Shown: piece after piece, positions 41,861-50,337 of the stretch
How the letters are laid out: every line of letters begins with the position of its first letter
How positions within the stretch are numbered: the first letter of the stretch is position 1
Source of the DNA: DASXUX01 sp036504595
GTDB taxonomy: Bacteria > Planctomycetota > SZUA-567 > H5-PLA8
Assembly: GCA_036504595.1 (NCBI GenBank)
Contig: DASXUX010000042.1
Location: 248,001-312,000 of the forward strand
Direction: 5' to 3'
Length of the DNA stretch: 64,000 nt
Position numbers and translations under genes: made by a program
The notes under the pieces: generated by a model
The model's database searches: none
Told to the model about the DNA's origin: nothing
What the model saw: the letters and a program-made list of their open reading frames with translations, nothing else

Positions 41861-42417
41861 CGGCCCCCTCCTTTAAGATAACCGCGCCATTATGCCGCGC
41901 CGCCTCCGCCTTGCCATAAGAACCTTTGCGCGACCCCGTCGTGGCGCAGGATGTCTAGCCTGCGCTTCCCCGCGCTGTAAAAAAGTGCACCTGTGGTGGC
42001 ACGTTTGTGTTCGCGCGTCCTTTTGCGCGAACTCAAGCGTGCATCACAGCCACTTCCTTGTCCAGAACTGCGCCGTGCGCCGCAATTCGGCGTCCCGCCC
42101 GCTTCTCCGTGCTGTAAAAAACTGCACATGTGGTGGCACGCTTGTGTTCGCGCGTCTTGTTGCGCGAACTCAAGCGTGCATCACAGCCACTTTCCTTGTC
42201 CAAAACTGCACCGTGCGTCGCAATGTCGGCGTCCCGCCCGCTTCTCCGTGCTGTAAAAAAGTGCACCTGTGGTGGCACGTTTGTGTTCGCGCGTCCTTTT
42301 GCACGAGTTCAAAGACCACCGAAATCGCAGGCACATAGTATCCCTGCGCTCCCTTATAAACTATGACGTCAAAGACTCAAAAATGTTGCAAACAATTTCG
42401 TATTTTATTTGCAGTAT
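41861..42417. repeat. Intergenic region with ~137-139-bp direct repeats
   Basis: Two full copies (starting 41974 and 42111) and a partial third (42250 to about 42315) of a unit beginning GCTGTAAAAAAGTGCAC, about 90% identical. Just before, GCGCAGG/CCTGCGC (41944-41965) forms a 7-bp hairpin. Reading frames in the region are products of the repeat and look non-coding. The repeats lie between the 3' end of the WD40-like gene and lpd. Confidence 0.75.
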
Positions 42418-43818
42418 TTATGAACGCATTCCAGCTCGCGCGCCGTCGTCCCGCCGGTCCCGCCATACGCTCCAAACCAGCCCGCCCGAAAACACAATCG
42501 TCAACCAAAACTCCGGCAACCACGCCACGCCCCACCACTGCTCGGGGCGGCGGCGATGGCATACCGCGACGAGTGAACCACGTTCGTCAAAGTCGTTGTA
42601 AGGCATCACTATTCTTGAACAATCCGGCGAAAGAACAAACGGCGCCAAGTTGAAGTCGGGGTGCACGTTAAATCTCGCCAGCAAATCGCCATTCTCGCTT
42701 TTGCGCAATTCCACACACTGTCGGCCGTCCGGAAGCCTCACGATCAAGGCCATCCGCGAATCATTGTCATGAAAACTCTGCGGCAACGCATACCCGTCCA
42801 GATCGATCGTCTTCTCATACTTGAGCCTTGCCGCGCCGCAATCCCATACGCGCAAGACGCCCTCGCGTGAAGCAGCAAAAAGTTTCCCATGCTGCGAGAA
42901 TGCCTCGTAGTGCTCCACACCCGTAGTGACAGGAACATGACCAGGAACAGGCAGTTTCACGCGAAGCGCCGCGCTTCGGGTGTCCCAGATCGAATAGGCC
43001 CCTTCAGTCTCGTTCCAGGTACTCAGCATCGAACCGTCAGGTGAGAGCCGGAACGCTCGTTCCACCACCGGAATCTCGCTCAACTTTTCGCCGGAAATCA
43101 GGTTCCAGATTCGTGTGGTCGAGGTATCAAGAATGTTCGTGGCGGCGACTCGTTTGTCTCCCGACACGGTGCTACTGACCAGGAATTCCCTTGCGTGCTC
43201 CGCATACTCCTGCAGCGTTTTCGCAGCGTTGATCTTCTGCGCCTGCTCGCCTTCGGGGGGAGGGAAGAAACCCCAAACAGCGCCGGTCGGTTTGCCCACG
43301 CAGAGAACCTGCTTGCCGTCCTCAACGTTGGCCATTCTCAGATGAGAACTGTCCAACAGGTACTTTCCATCATGACTAAAACTGCGGTACCACGTATCCG
43401 ATACAATGGCGCGCTTGGTCCACGAGCGCGTCTCCCAGAACTGCCAATAGTAATTGTTCCAGTCCTTCTCTTTCTGGCAACAGGCGTAGAGCGTACCACC
43501 GTCTGGCGAGAACTCGACAGAGAGGATCTGCGGCGCATCGAGCGTTAACACGCGCGGTTGTCCGCCTCCCGTCGTCGGCCAGACGCGAATATGCGTCTCC
43601 GTCCGCACCGCAAACGTTTTGCCGTCCGGCGAAAACGCTGCCCCGCCAAAGGACTCATTTGGCTCGTTGCGCAACAGCCGTTCGATGTACCACGCCTCCC
43701 ACCTCCACCACAACCCGCCCGCGCTCCCCACCAGCAGCACAAATAGAATCAGCGTCCGCAGCGAAAACCGCAGCCGCCACCGCCGCTTCCCCTCAGCTCC
43801 ATTCTCGTTGTCGGCCAT
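42418..43818 (-). CDS. Membrane-anchored WD40-like protein
   Basis: 466 residues from MADNENG. Residues 16-34 (RFSLRTLILFVLLVGSAGGLWW) form a membrane anchor of a type characteristic of planctomycete proteins. The rest is a string of WD40-like blades (AAFSPDGKTFAVRTETHIRVWP; VEFSPDGGTLYACC; RAFRLSPDGSMLSTW; AFSQHGKLFAASREGVLRVWDCGAA; FVLSPDCSRIV), and the C-terminus has a second hydrophobic stretch (FWLTIVFSGGLVWSVW). Role unknown; it may be a protein-interaction scaffold. 85 bases separate it from priA upstream on the same strand. Confidence 0.8.
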   Translation of the reverse strand: MADNENGAEGKRRWRLRFSLRTLILFVLLVGSAGGLWWRWEAWYIERLLRNEPNESFGGAAFSPDGKTFAVRTETHIRVWPTTGGGQPRVLTLDAPQILSVEFSPDGGTLYACCQKEKDWNNYYWQFWETRSWTKRAIVSDTWYRSFSHDGKYLLDSSHLRMANVEDGKQVLCVGKPTGAVWGFFPPPEGEQAQKINAAKTLQEYAEHAREFLVSSTVSGDKRVAATNILDTSTTRIWNLISGEKLSEIPVVERAFRLSPDGSMLSTWNETEGAYSIWDTRSAALRVKLPVPGHVPVTTGVEHYEAFSQHGKLFAASREGVLRVWDCGAARLKYEKTIDLDGYALPQSFHDNDSRMALIVRLPDGRQCVELRKSENGDLLARFNVHPDFNLAPFVLSPDCSRIVMPYNDFDERGSLVAVCHRRRPEQWWGVAWLPEFWLTIVFSGGLVWSVWRDRRDDGARAGMRS

Positions 43819-43903
43819 GCCCGCACCATACACCCGAGCCCGCCCGCGTCAAAGCAGCCGCGCCGTGTGGTCGTTTTTCCAGGGGCTTGAATTGGCGATC
43901 CGC

Positions 43904-46507
43904 TTACAGCATCCCCAGCGGATCGACGTCGATTGTCGCGTCGGCGCCTTTGATTTTGGCGATCGTCGCGGCGGCCGGGCCGCCCAGCAGTTCAGAAAGC
44001 ACTTCGCTGCTGGAAGCTTTGATCAGCACGTGCTGGCGATAGAAGCCCTCCAGCCGGGAGAGCGGCGCTTCGGCGGGGCCGAGAATAATGGTGGCAGGGC
44101 GGGCGTCCCTGCCCGCCTCCGGTGCGGCGGGCACGGAGGCCCGCTCTGCGGCTTGGCGCAGCGCATCGGCGACGGCGGCAGCGGCCAGTTTCGTCGCGGG
44201 CAGATCCTTTCCGCGAATGAGAATGCGCGCCAGCCGCATGTAGGGCGGGTAGTTGTACGCGCGGCGCTCCTGGAGTTCCTGCAGCGCAAAGGTCTCGAAG
44301 TCATGGTTCACAGCGGCGCGAACGGCGGCATCGCCGGGGAGGTGCGTCTGAATGATCACGCGGCCGCCCTTCTCGCTGCGGCCGGCTCGGCCGGCCACCT
44401 GAGCCAGGAGCTGGAACGTGCGTTCGCGGCTGCGGAAATCGGGCATGTGCAGAGCGGTGTCGGCGAGCACTACGCCGACGAGGGTCACGTTCGGGAAGTC
44501 CAAACCCTTCGCGATCATCTGCGTGCCGATGAGGATATCCGTGCGTCCGGCCTGGACGTTTCCGAGAGCTTCAAGGTAAGCGGTGCGGCGCGTCATCGTA
44601 TCCGAATCCATCCGAGCGACGCGCGCTTCGGGAAAGATTTTCTTCACGGCTTCTTCGATGCGTTCGGTGCCGAGCCCCCAATGCTTAAGGCCCGGGCGCT
44701 GACAGTTGGAACACACCAGCGGCACCGGCTTCCTGTAGCCGCAATAGTGGCAGGTGAGCACGTCCGATTGCCCCCTCACCGCAGAAACGGCCGGCACGGA
44801 GGCCGGCGCTACCTCTCCCTCGCGGGGGAGAGGGGAACCGGGGGCGCGATGACTCGTCAGCGTGATGTCGCACTGGACGCATTTTTCTGTCTGGCCGCAG
44901 TGCTGGCAGGTGATCACGGTCGCGAAGCCGCGGCGGTTCATGAAGAGAATGGCCTGCTCACGCCGGTTCAATGTCTCGCGCAGTGCGGCCACCAGTCGCC
45001 GGGAAAGATAGGTGTACCGCTTGGTTTCCTGATTCTCTTGCGTGAGATCGACAATCTCCACCGGAGGCATCGGACGGCCCGCGACGCGCTGCGAAAGAAC
45101 GAGATGCTGGAGCTTTCCGGTCCGGGCGAGATAGAGCGATTCGAAACTGGGCGTCGCCGAACCGAGGACCAGGACGGCGCCGCTGGCTCGCGCCAGTTCC
45201 AGCGCCACGTCGCGCGCGTGATAGCGCGGAGTCGTCTCCTGCTTGAACGCGTTCTCGTGTTCTTCATCGATGAAGATAATGCCCAGACGCGGCAGCGGAG
45301 CGAAAAGCGCCGAACGCGCCCCGACGACAATGTCGATTTTCCCGGCGCGCACCGCTCGCCAAGCTTCGGCGCGTTCGCCATCGGTGATGTGGCTATGGAG
45401 CACGGCGACGCGTTCGCGGCCGAGACGGCGTTCAAAGCGCTGAGCGGTCTGCGGCGTGAGCGCGATTTCCGGAACAAGTACGAGGCCCTGCTTGCCCATC
45501 GCCAGAGCGGTCTTCAGCGCGCGGAGGTAAACTTCGGTCTTGCCGCTTCCGGTGACGCCATGGAGAAGGAAACCGTGGAGTTGGTGAGTGCTGAGTGCTG
45601 AGGCCGAATGCCCCTTCACCCCTAACCCCTCTCCCTCGCGGGGGAGAGGGGGACCGGAGCGCAGAGCGTTTTCGATGGCGTCCAAGGCGCGCTGCTGTTC
45701 GGAGTTAAGGACCAGATCGTGTTCGGGCGCGTGAGCGTCCACGCCGCCGTGCGCGGGGCTTTGATCGACAGGGTGCTGCAAGTCGATGCGCAGCAAGCCG
45801 GCTTTAGCCAGGGCGTTGAGAGCGGAATCGGAGGCGTCGGCTTCGTACAGCAGATCGGATGCTGCGATGGGACCGCTGATGTCCGCCAGAACCAGCAAGA
45901 CGGCGGCTTGTTTCGGCTTTTTTGCGATCAGTTCGGCGGCCTTGGTCCGCAGTTCTGCGGCGGAAACCGCCGCTTCGACAATACGGACGCGTTCAGCTTC
46001 GACGCCGCGTTTGACGCCGGCGGGCAGCATGGCGGCGAGCGTCGTTCCGAGCGGGCAGGCGTAGTGCCGGGCCATCCAGCGCGCCAGTCCCAGCAGCGTC
46101 GGCGGCAGCAGAGCTTGCGTTCCCCCGCCGGAAATGACGGGGTTATCGAGCACGCGAACGATAGCTTTCAGCTTTCGCAAGTCGATGCCATCGCGCTGCA
46201 CATCGGCGAGAGTGCGTTCGGCAAGGAAGAAGCCGGTTTCGGCGCGATTTCCAAACGGAACCAGCACGCGCACGCCGGGGACGAGCTGCTTGATCACTGC
46301 GTCCGCGCCATACGTGAACGTGCCGCGCAGCGGGCCGACGACCGCGACTTCGGCCAGATGCATAAAGGCCATCGGCTCCCCCTTCCCTTCTAGGGAAGGG
46401 GGCTGGGGGGTTAGGTTTGCGGGGGCGGCCACCACCCGGGCATCTTCCAGTGAGCTGAACAGGTCGGCCTCTGAGCTGTGTTCTTTTTTGCGCGGCATGA
46501 GAGGCAT
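43904..46507 (-). CDS. priA: Primosomal replication protein N' (PriA helicase) with in-frame repeat insertions
   Basis: 867 residues, longer than the usual ~730-800. It restarts stalled replication forks by unwinding DNA and loading the primosome. The 3' DNA-binding domain starts HLAEVAVVGPLRGTFTYG; Walker A HGVTGSGKTEVYLRAL, DEEH box (FIDEEHENAF), zinc-binding Cys pairs (CQHCGQTEKCVQCDI and CHYCGYRKPVPLVCSNC), and motif TQMIAKGLDFPNV are intact. Four segments have no place in the family: residues ~28-44, ~285-310, ~556-577 and ~786-806, each encoded by repeat DNA (see findings). The N-terminal extension before MAFMHLAEV may be a wrong start; MAFM is an alternative about 46 residues in. Confidence 0.9.
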   Translation of the reverse strand: MPLMPRKKEHSSEADLFSSLEDARVVAAPANLTPQPPSLEGKGEPMAFMHLAEVAVVGPLRGTFTYGADAVIKQLVPGVRVLVPFGNRAETGFFLAERTLADVQRDGIDLRKLKAIVRVLDNPVISGGGTQALLPPTLLGLARWMARHYACPLGTTLAAMLPAGVKRGVEAERVRIVEAAVSAAELRTKAAELIAKKPKQAAVLLVLADISGPIAASDLLYEADASDSALNALAKAGLLRIDLQHPVDQSPAHGGVDAHAPEHDLVLNSEQQRALDAIENALRSGPPLPREGEGLGVKGHSASALSTHQLHGFLLHGVTGSGKTEVYLRALKTALAMGKQGLVLVPEIALTPQTAQRFERRLGRERVAVLHSHITDGERAEAWRAVRAGKIDIVVGARSALFAPLPRLGIIFIDEEHENAFKQETTPRYHARDVALELARASGAVLVLGSATPSFESLYLARTGKLQHLVLSQRVAGRPMPPVEIVDLTQENQETKRYTYLSRRLVAALRETLNRREQAILFMNRRGFATVITCQHCGQTEKCVQCDITLTSHRAPGSPLPREGEVAPASVPAVSAVRGQSDVLTCHYCGYRKPVPLVCSNCQRPGLKHWGLGTERIEEAVKKIFPEARVARMDSDTMTRRTAYLEALGNVQAGRTDILIGTQMIAKGLDFPNVTLVGVVLADTALHMPDFRSRERTFQLLAQVAGRAGRSEKGGRVIIQTHLPGDAAVRAAVNHDFETFALQELQERRAYNYPPYMRLARILIRGKDLPATKLAAAAVADALRQAAERASVPAAPEAGRDARPATIILGPAEAPLSRLEGFYRQHVLIKASSSEVLSELLGGPAAATIAKIKGADATIDVDPLGML
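44090..44150. repeat. GC-rich palindromic element inside priA (P4)
   Basis: GGCAGGGCGGGCGTCCCTGCC followed by CACGGAGGCCCGC; it encodes VPAAPEAGRDARPA in a position not conserved in PriA. The reading frame is intact on both sides. Confidence 0.65.
44777..44842. repeat. GC-rich palindromic element inside priA (P3)
   Basis: GGCCGGCACGGAGGCCGGC then CTCTCCCTCGCGGGGGAGAG; it falls between the two zinc-site Cys pairs (TSHRA...VLTCHYCGY) and adds about 22 residues. The same CTCTCCCTCGCGGGGGAGAG is at 45630. Confidence 0.7.
45579..45655. repeat. Heptamer array plus palindromic element inside priA (P2)
   Basis: TGAGTGCTGAGTGCTGAG (heptamers, 45583-45600) followed by the palindrome CCCCTCTCCCTCGCGGGGGAGAGGGG (45626-45652), read as PPLPREGEGLGVKGHSASALSTHQ. 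It lies immediately before the Walker A motif and adds about 26 residues. Confidence 0.7.
46376..46426. repeat. CCCTTCCCTT palindromic element near the priA start (P1)
   Basis: CCCCCTTCCCTTCTAGGGAAGGGGG then CTGGGGGGTTAGGTTTGCGG. Read in priA as NLTPQPPSLEGKGE. The same element, reverse orientation, ends the hydroxyacid dehydrogenase gene at 54916. Confidence 0.7.
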
Positions 46508-46733
46508 TCTAAGTCGTTTGCCACAGAGTTCACAGAGGAAAGAAAAGGGTTCGGGGTTCAGGGTTCAGGGTTCAGGGACGGCTTTGATGTCGTCGTTTCT
46601 AGACCCTGGACCCTATACCCTGCTGTTCGCTGTGTCCTCCGTGGTCTCTGTGGCTCGCTTTGACGAACGCGTGGCTCTGGCTTACGCTAACCATCTGGGA
46701 CATTGAACCATTTTGCCATGTTGGAGGAGTCCG
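46508..46733. repeat. Divergent gap between priA and gpmI with heptamer arrays
   Basis: GGTTCAGGGTTCAGGGTTCAGGG at 46556-46582 and the reverse-complement AGACCCTGGACCCTATACCCTG at 46600-46621 can pair. Dispersed-repeat pieces CCACAGAGTTCACAGAGG and CTCCGTGGTCTCTGTGG flank them, also in inverted arrangement. No gene seen. Confidence 0.65.
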
Positions 46734-48299
46734 ATGCCTGCCATTCCACCTCGCCGCGGTCCAGTCATGCTCATCGTCATGGACGGTTGGGGCGCGCGAG
46801 ACAGCGCCGTTCACAACGCGATCAAAATCGCTAACGTTCCGAATTTCAATAAGTACATGAAGGAGTGTCCGCATACGACGCTGCTGGTCTCCGGCACCGA
46901 CGTGGGCCTGCCCAAGGGAACGATGGGCAACAGCGAAGTCGGCCACTTGAACATCGGCGGCGGGCGAATCGCCTGGCAGGATCTGATGGAGATCGCTCAG
47001 ACGATCGTGGATGGCACCTTCGAAACCAATCCGGTGCTGCTGGGCGCAATCGAGCACGCCAAGAAGAACAATTCCCGGCTGCATCTGTTCGGTCTGATCT
47101 CCTCGGAGAAAGTGCATTCCGTGGACGAAGTGTACTTCGCCTTGGTCCGCCTCTGCGCTCGGCACGATTTGCGCAAAGACCGCGTCGCGTTTCACGTCTT
47201 CACCGACGGACGCGATACGCCGCCGAAGTCGGGCGAGCAGTGGGTCGCCGAACTGCAGCGCAAACTGGACCTGTACGACACTGGCGTCATCGCCACCGTC
47301 ACCGGCCGCTACTTCGGCATGGATCGGGACAAGCGCTGGGAGCGCGTCGAACAGGCCTGGAAGGCTCTGGTGGACGGCGAAGGCGCGTTCACATCGAAGA
47401 GCGGCCTGGCTGCGGTACACGAAGCCTACAAGCGCGGCGAGACCGATGAGTTCATCAAGCCGACGGTCATCGTTGATGACGCTGGCAAGCCGCTGGCCAC
47501 CATTCAAGACAACGACGCGGTGCTCTCCTTCAATCATCGCAGCGACCGGCCGCGCGAGCTGTGCCAGGCGCTGCTGGAACCGAACTTCGCAGGCTTCAAG
47601 CGCAAGCACCAGCCGAAAGTCCACCTGATCACGCTGACCGACTATCGCGCCGGCTTCCCGGTGCCGGTCGCGTTCCCCAGCAAGCCGCTGGAAGGGACGC
47701 TGGGCGAACTGGTTTCGAAGGCGGGCCTCAAGCAGCTTCGCATCGCGGAGACGGAAAAGTATCCGCACGTGACGTTCTTCTTCTCAGGCGGGCGCGAAGA
47801 ACCGTTCCCGGGTGAAGAGCGGATCATGGTGCCGTCGCCGAAAGTTCCGACGTACGATTTGCAGCCGGAGATGAGTGCTCCGGAAGTGTGCCGCAAGGTG
47901 GTCGAGGCGATCCATTCCAAGAAGTTCGACCTGATCGTGCTGAACTTCGCCAATGGCGACATGGTCGGCCACACGGGTGTCGAGCCGGCCGTCATCAAGG
48001 CGGTCGAAACGGTGGACAAGTGCGTCGGCGAGATCGTGCAAGCGATCCAGCAGGAGCATGGCGAGATCATGGTCACCGCTGACCACGGCAACGCCGAAGA
48101 AACCTGGGACGAACAGAATAACTGTCCGCATACCGCTCACACGCTGAACAAGGTGCCGTGCTACCTGATCAGCGAGCGCTTCAAGAACGCCAAGCTGAAG
48201 AGCGGCGGCCGGCTGGCAGACCTGGCGCCGACGCTGCTGCACCTGCTGGGCCTGCAGCCGAGTCCGCAGATGAAGGGGACGGATTTGCTGGAAGCGTAA
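46734..48299 (+). CDS. gpmI: 2,3-bisphosphoglycerate-independent phosphoglycerate mutase
   Basis: 521 residues from ATG 46734 (GGAGGAG upstream). Converts 3- to 2-phosphoglycerate in glycolysis with two Mn2+ ions. The catalytic Ser67 lies in GTMGNSEVGHLNIGGG, and the metal sites include the N-terminal MDGWG, DNDAVLSFNHRSDRPREL, NFANGDMVGHTG and TADHGNAE, all intact. Cytoplasmic. Its neighbours have no linked pathway. Confidence 0.95.
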   Translation: MPAIPPRRGPVMLIVMDGWGARDSAVHNAIKIANVPNFNKYMKECPHTTLLVSGTDVGLPKGTMGNSEVGHLNIGGGRIAWQDLMEIAQTIVDGTFETNPVLLGAIEHAKKNNSRLHLFGLISSEKVHSVDEVYFALVRLCARHDLRKDRVAFHVFTDGRDTPPKSGEQWVAELQRKLDLYDTGVIATVTGRYFGMDRDKRWERVEQAWKALVDGEGAFTSKSGLAAVHEAYKRGETDEFIKPTVIVDDAGKPLATIQDNDAVLSFNHRSDRPRELCQALLEPNFAGFKRKHQPKVHLITLTDYRAGFPVPVAFPSKPLEGTLGELVSKAGLKQLRIAETEKYPHVTFFFSGGREEPFPGEERIMVPSPKVPTYDLQPEMSAPEVCRKVVEAIHSKKFDLIVLNFANGDMVGHTGVEPAVIKAVETVDKCVGEIVQAIQQEHGEIMVTADHGNAEETWDEQNNCPHTAHTLNKVPCYLISERFKNAKLKSGGRLADLAPTLLHLLGLQPSPQMKGTDLLEA

Positions 48300-48345
48300 C
48301 GGCAGGGTTCAGGGTTCAGGGTTCGGGGTTCAGGGTCGTGGCTGG
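48300..48345. repeat. Heptamer array GGTTCAG after gpmI
   Basis: GGGTTCAGGGTTCAGGGTTCGGGGTTCAGGG: five to six tandem copies, related to the array upstream of gpmI (46556), so gpmI is flanked by the same repeat. Confidence 0.7.
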
Positions 48346-48403
48346 CTATGTGCGGACCCAAAGGCTCGGTGTAGGATGAATGTGGTACTCTGAGGAGCAC
48401 CCT

Positions 48404-48694
48404 ATGGCCCTCGACAAGTTACTACAGGAGAAGAGAGCCGACATTCTGCGGCTGGCCTCCAAGCACGGGGCACTGAACGTGCGCGTCTTTGGTTCATTCG
48501 TACGCGGGGAAATTCGTCCTGACAGCGACGTTGATTTTCTGGTAGACGTCGGACCCAAGCACTCAGCGTTCTTTCCCGGCGGCCTTCTGGCGGATCTTGA
48601 AGAGTTGCTCGGACGAAAGGTGGATATAGTCACGGAAAAAGGCCTGCACTGGTACATTCGCGAGCACGTGCTGAAGGAGGCCGTCGCGCTGTGA
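48404..48694 (+). CDS. MNT-type nucleotidyltransferase (antitoxin-like)
   Basis: 96 residues. GSFVRGEIRPDSDVDFLVDV contains GSxxRG and SDxD, the minimal nucleotidyltransferase signature. Such proteins usually neutralise a HEPN-domain toxin encoded immediately downstream by adding AMP groups to it. Here the downstream GTGA overlap is present but the second frame stops after eight codons (VKDDRLER). GAGGAG precedes the start. The partner seems lost, so the gene may be an orphan or work in trans. Confidence 0.85.
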   Translation: MALDKLLQEKRADILRLASKHGALNVRVFGSFVRGEIRPDSDVDFLVDVGPKHSAFFPGGLLADLEELLGRKVDIVTEKGLHWYIREHVLKEAVAL

Positions 48695-48717
48695 AGGACG
48701 ACCGGCTGGAACGTTAG
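48691..48717 (+). pseudogene. Remnant start of a HEPN-like partner gene
   Basis: GTG AAG GAC GAC CGG ... stop reads VKDDRLER. HEPN partners of MNT proteins often begin M-x-D-D-R-x-Y and overlap the MNT stop like this. After the stop the sequence goes straight into repeat DNA (CGCAGAGACGCAGAGGCGCAGAG). Too short for firm homology. Confidence 0.45.
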
Positions 48718-48757
48718 GCTCCCCGCAGAGACGCAGAGGCGCAGAGAAGGGAAGAAA

Positions 48758-49339
48758 GTGAATCCTCGTTCGGCTGACCCGCGGCGGCTGCGCAGAAACA
48801 TATTTTGCGCCGCGGTGATCTGCGCCGCGGGAATCTTCGCTGCGGCGCTCATTCCAAAACAAATCATAACGCACACAACAGCGTTGGAGCCGGGGACGAC
48901 AGAGTCGGCACAGGGCAATGGGAAGGAGCAACACGAGGAGGCGAAAGCAGGCAAGACTCAGGAAATTGATGACGTATCGAAGAAGCCGGCAGCGACAGAG
49001 GCAACGCGGGAGAATGACGGCAAGAAGGAAGAGCAGACGAAACCGGAAAGTGTCCAGAATATCGACGGGATGCTCAAGAAACTGGACGAACTTCAGCGCA
49101 CACTAGATGCCTCCAGAGGTGACCCAAAGGCACTGAAGAAAGAGTGCGAGGCGATTAAAGCCGATCTCGTCACGCTCAAGAGTACGGTGACCATTGCAGA
49201 CGCAACGCTTGCGGGCTTCCAGGAGCGAGTGCGCTTGCTGCAACTACGCGTTCTCGCCTATCGCGCCGATCAACCAAGAACGCGGGAAGATTTGAAGGAG
49301 CTGCTGAAGAAGCTCGATGACGTGGAGGAAAAGAAGTAG
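48758..49339 (+). CDS. Membrane-anchored coiled-coil protein, unknown
   Basis: 193 residues from GTG. One membrane helix (IFCAAVICAAGIFAAALI, about 15-32), then a low-complexity Glu/Lys-rich linker and a C-terminal coiled coil (MLKKLDELQRTLDASRGDPKALKKECEAIKADL...). It may be an envelope or cell-division associated protein; no family was recognised. Confidence 0.65.
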   Translation: MNPRSADPRRLRRNIFCAAVICAAGIFAAALIPKQIITHTTALEPGTTESAQGNGKEQHEEAKAGKTQEIDDVSKKPAATEATRENDGKKEEQTKPESVQNIDGMLKKLDELQRTLDASRGDPKALKKECEAIKADLVTLKSTVTIADATLAGFQERVRLLQLRVLAYRADQPRTREDLKELLKKLDDVEEKK

Positions 49340-49443
49340 GAGTTAATCGGTGTTCATCTGCGGCTAAAATGAAGACCGGAATACCTGCGCAGTCTTTTCA
49401 ATTATGCTTCCGTGACATTTCGGCAACAGAGAGGGTGAGAAGA

Positions 49444-50337
49444 ATGCTATCGATCGATCTTGCAGGGAAACGCGCGTTTATTGCGGGCGTGGCGGATGAC
49501 AACGGGTATGGCTGGGCGATCGCCAAGGCGATGGCTCAGGCCGGCGCGTCCATTTGCGTCGGGACCTGGCCGCCGGTGATGAACCTTTTCACCAAGGGGC
49601 TTGAGCGCGGGAAGTTCGACGACGACCTGGGCGACGGCAAGAAGCTGCAGTTCGAGAAGATCTATCCGCTGGACGCGAGCTTTGATACGCCCGAGGACGT
49701 TCCGCAGCAGGTTCGCGAAGACAAACGCTACAAGGAACTGAGCCACTATACGATCCAGGAACTCGCGGACCAATTCCGCGCGGACTTCGGACCGAAGCCG
49801 ATCGATATTGTCGTGCACAGTCTGGCCAACGGGCCGGAAGTCAAGAACCCGCTGTTGGAGACCAGCCGCAAAGGGTACCTGACGGCGCTCAGCGTCAGCG
49901 CCTATTCGCTGGTGTCCATGGTGCAGCGCTTCGGTCCTTTGATGACAGAGGGCGGATCGTTTTTGTCGCTGTCGTATCTGGCCGCCGATCGCGTGATTCC
50001 CGGTTACGGCGGCGGCATGAACGCGGCCAAGGCGGCGATGGAAAGCGACGCTCGCGTGCTGTCCTTCGAAGCGGGGCGCAAGTACGGCTTGCGGGTGAAT
50101 GTGATTTCGGCGGGGCCCTTGGCGAGCCGCGCGGCGAAGACTGTGTTCACGATCGACAAGATGATCGACCACTATAAGCGCAACAGTCCGCTGCCGGAAT
50201 TCTGCGAACCCGAGAACGTCGCGAACGCCGCCGTGTTTTTGTCTTCGCGGCTCGGCGCGGGGATTACCGGCGCGGTGCTGTATGTGGACAACGGGTTCAA
50301 TATTATGGGCATTCCGGCGGGGCATATTCTGGCTTGA
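49444..50337 (+). CDS. fabI: Enoyl-[acyl-carrier-protein] reductase (NADH)
   Basis: 297 residues from ATG 49444. The last step of each fatty-acid elongation cycle. NAD-binding GVADDNGYGWAIAKAMAQAGA, the insertion typical of plant and chlamydia-type ENR (NLFTKGLERGKFDDDLGDGKKLQFEKIYPLDASFDTPEDVPQQVREDKRY), HSLANGPEV, and SYLAADRVIPGYGGGMNAAKAAME with the catalytic Tyr and Lys are present. Longer than E. coli FabI (262) because of that insertion. An ENR of this type fits a PVC-group host. Confidence 0.95.
   Translation: MLSIDLAGKRAFIAGVADDNGYGWAIAKAMAQAGASICVGTWPPVMNLFTKGLERGKFDDDLGDGKKLQFEKIYPLDASFDTPEDVPQQVREDKRYKELSHYTIQELADQFRADFGPKPIDIVVHSLANGPEVKNPLLETSRKGYLTALSVSAYSLVSMVQRFGPLMTEGGSFLSLSYLAADRVIPGYGGGMNAAKAAMESDARVLSFEAGRKYGLRVNVISAGPLASRAAKTVFTIDKMIDHYKRNSPLPEFCEPENVANAAVFLSSRLGAGITGAVLYVDNGFNIMGIPAGHILA

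Noticed and set aside
40376..41881. 501-residue plus-strand frame opposite lpd
   Set aside because: Antisense of a conserved enzyme gene; its start lies in a heptamer repeat.
41974..42315. CRISPR array
   Set aside because: Unit length (137-139 bp) and lack of short repeats with unique spacers rule this out; no cas gene is present.
41892..42338. 148-residue reading frame in the repeat region
   Set aside because: It is produced by repeated units and shows no conserved sequence, so I treat it as non-coding.
48404..48694. Full toxin-antitoxin pair
   Set aside because: The second frame stops after eight codons, so no toxin is made here.
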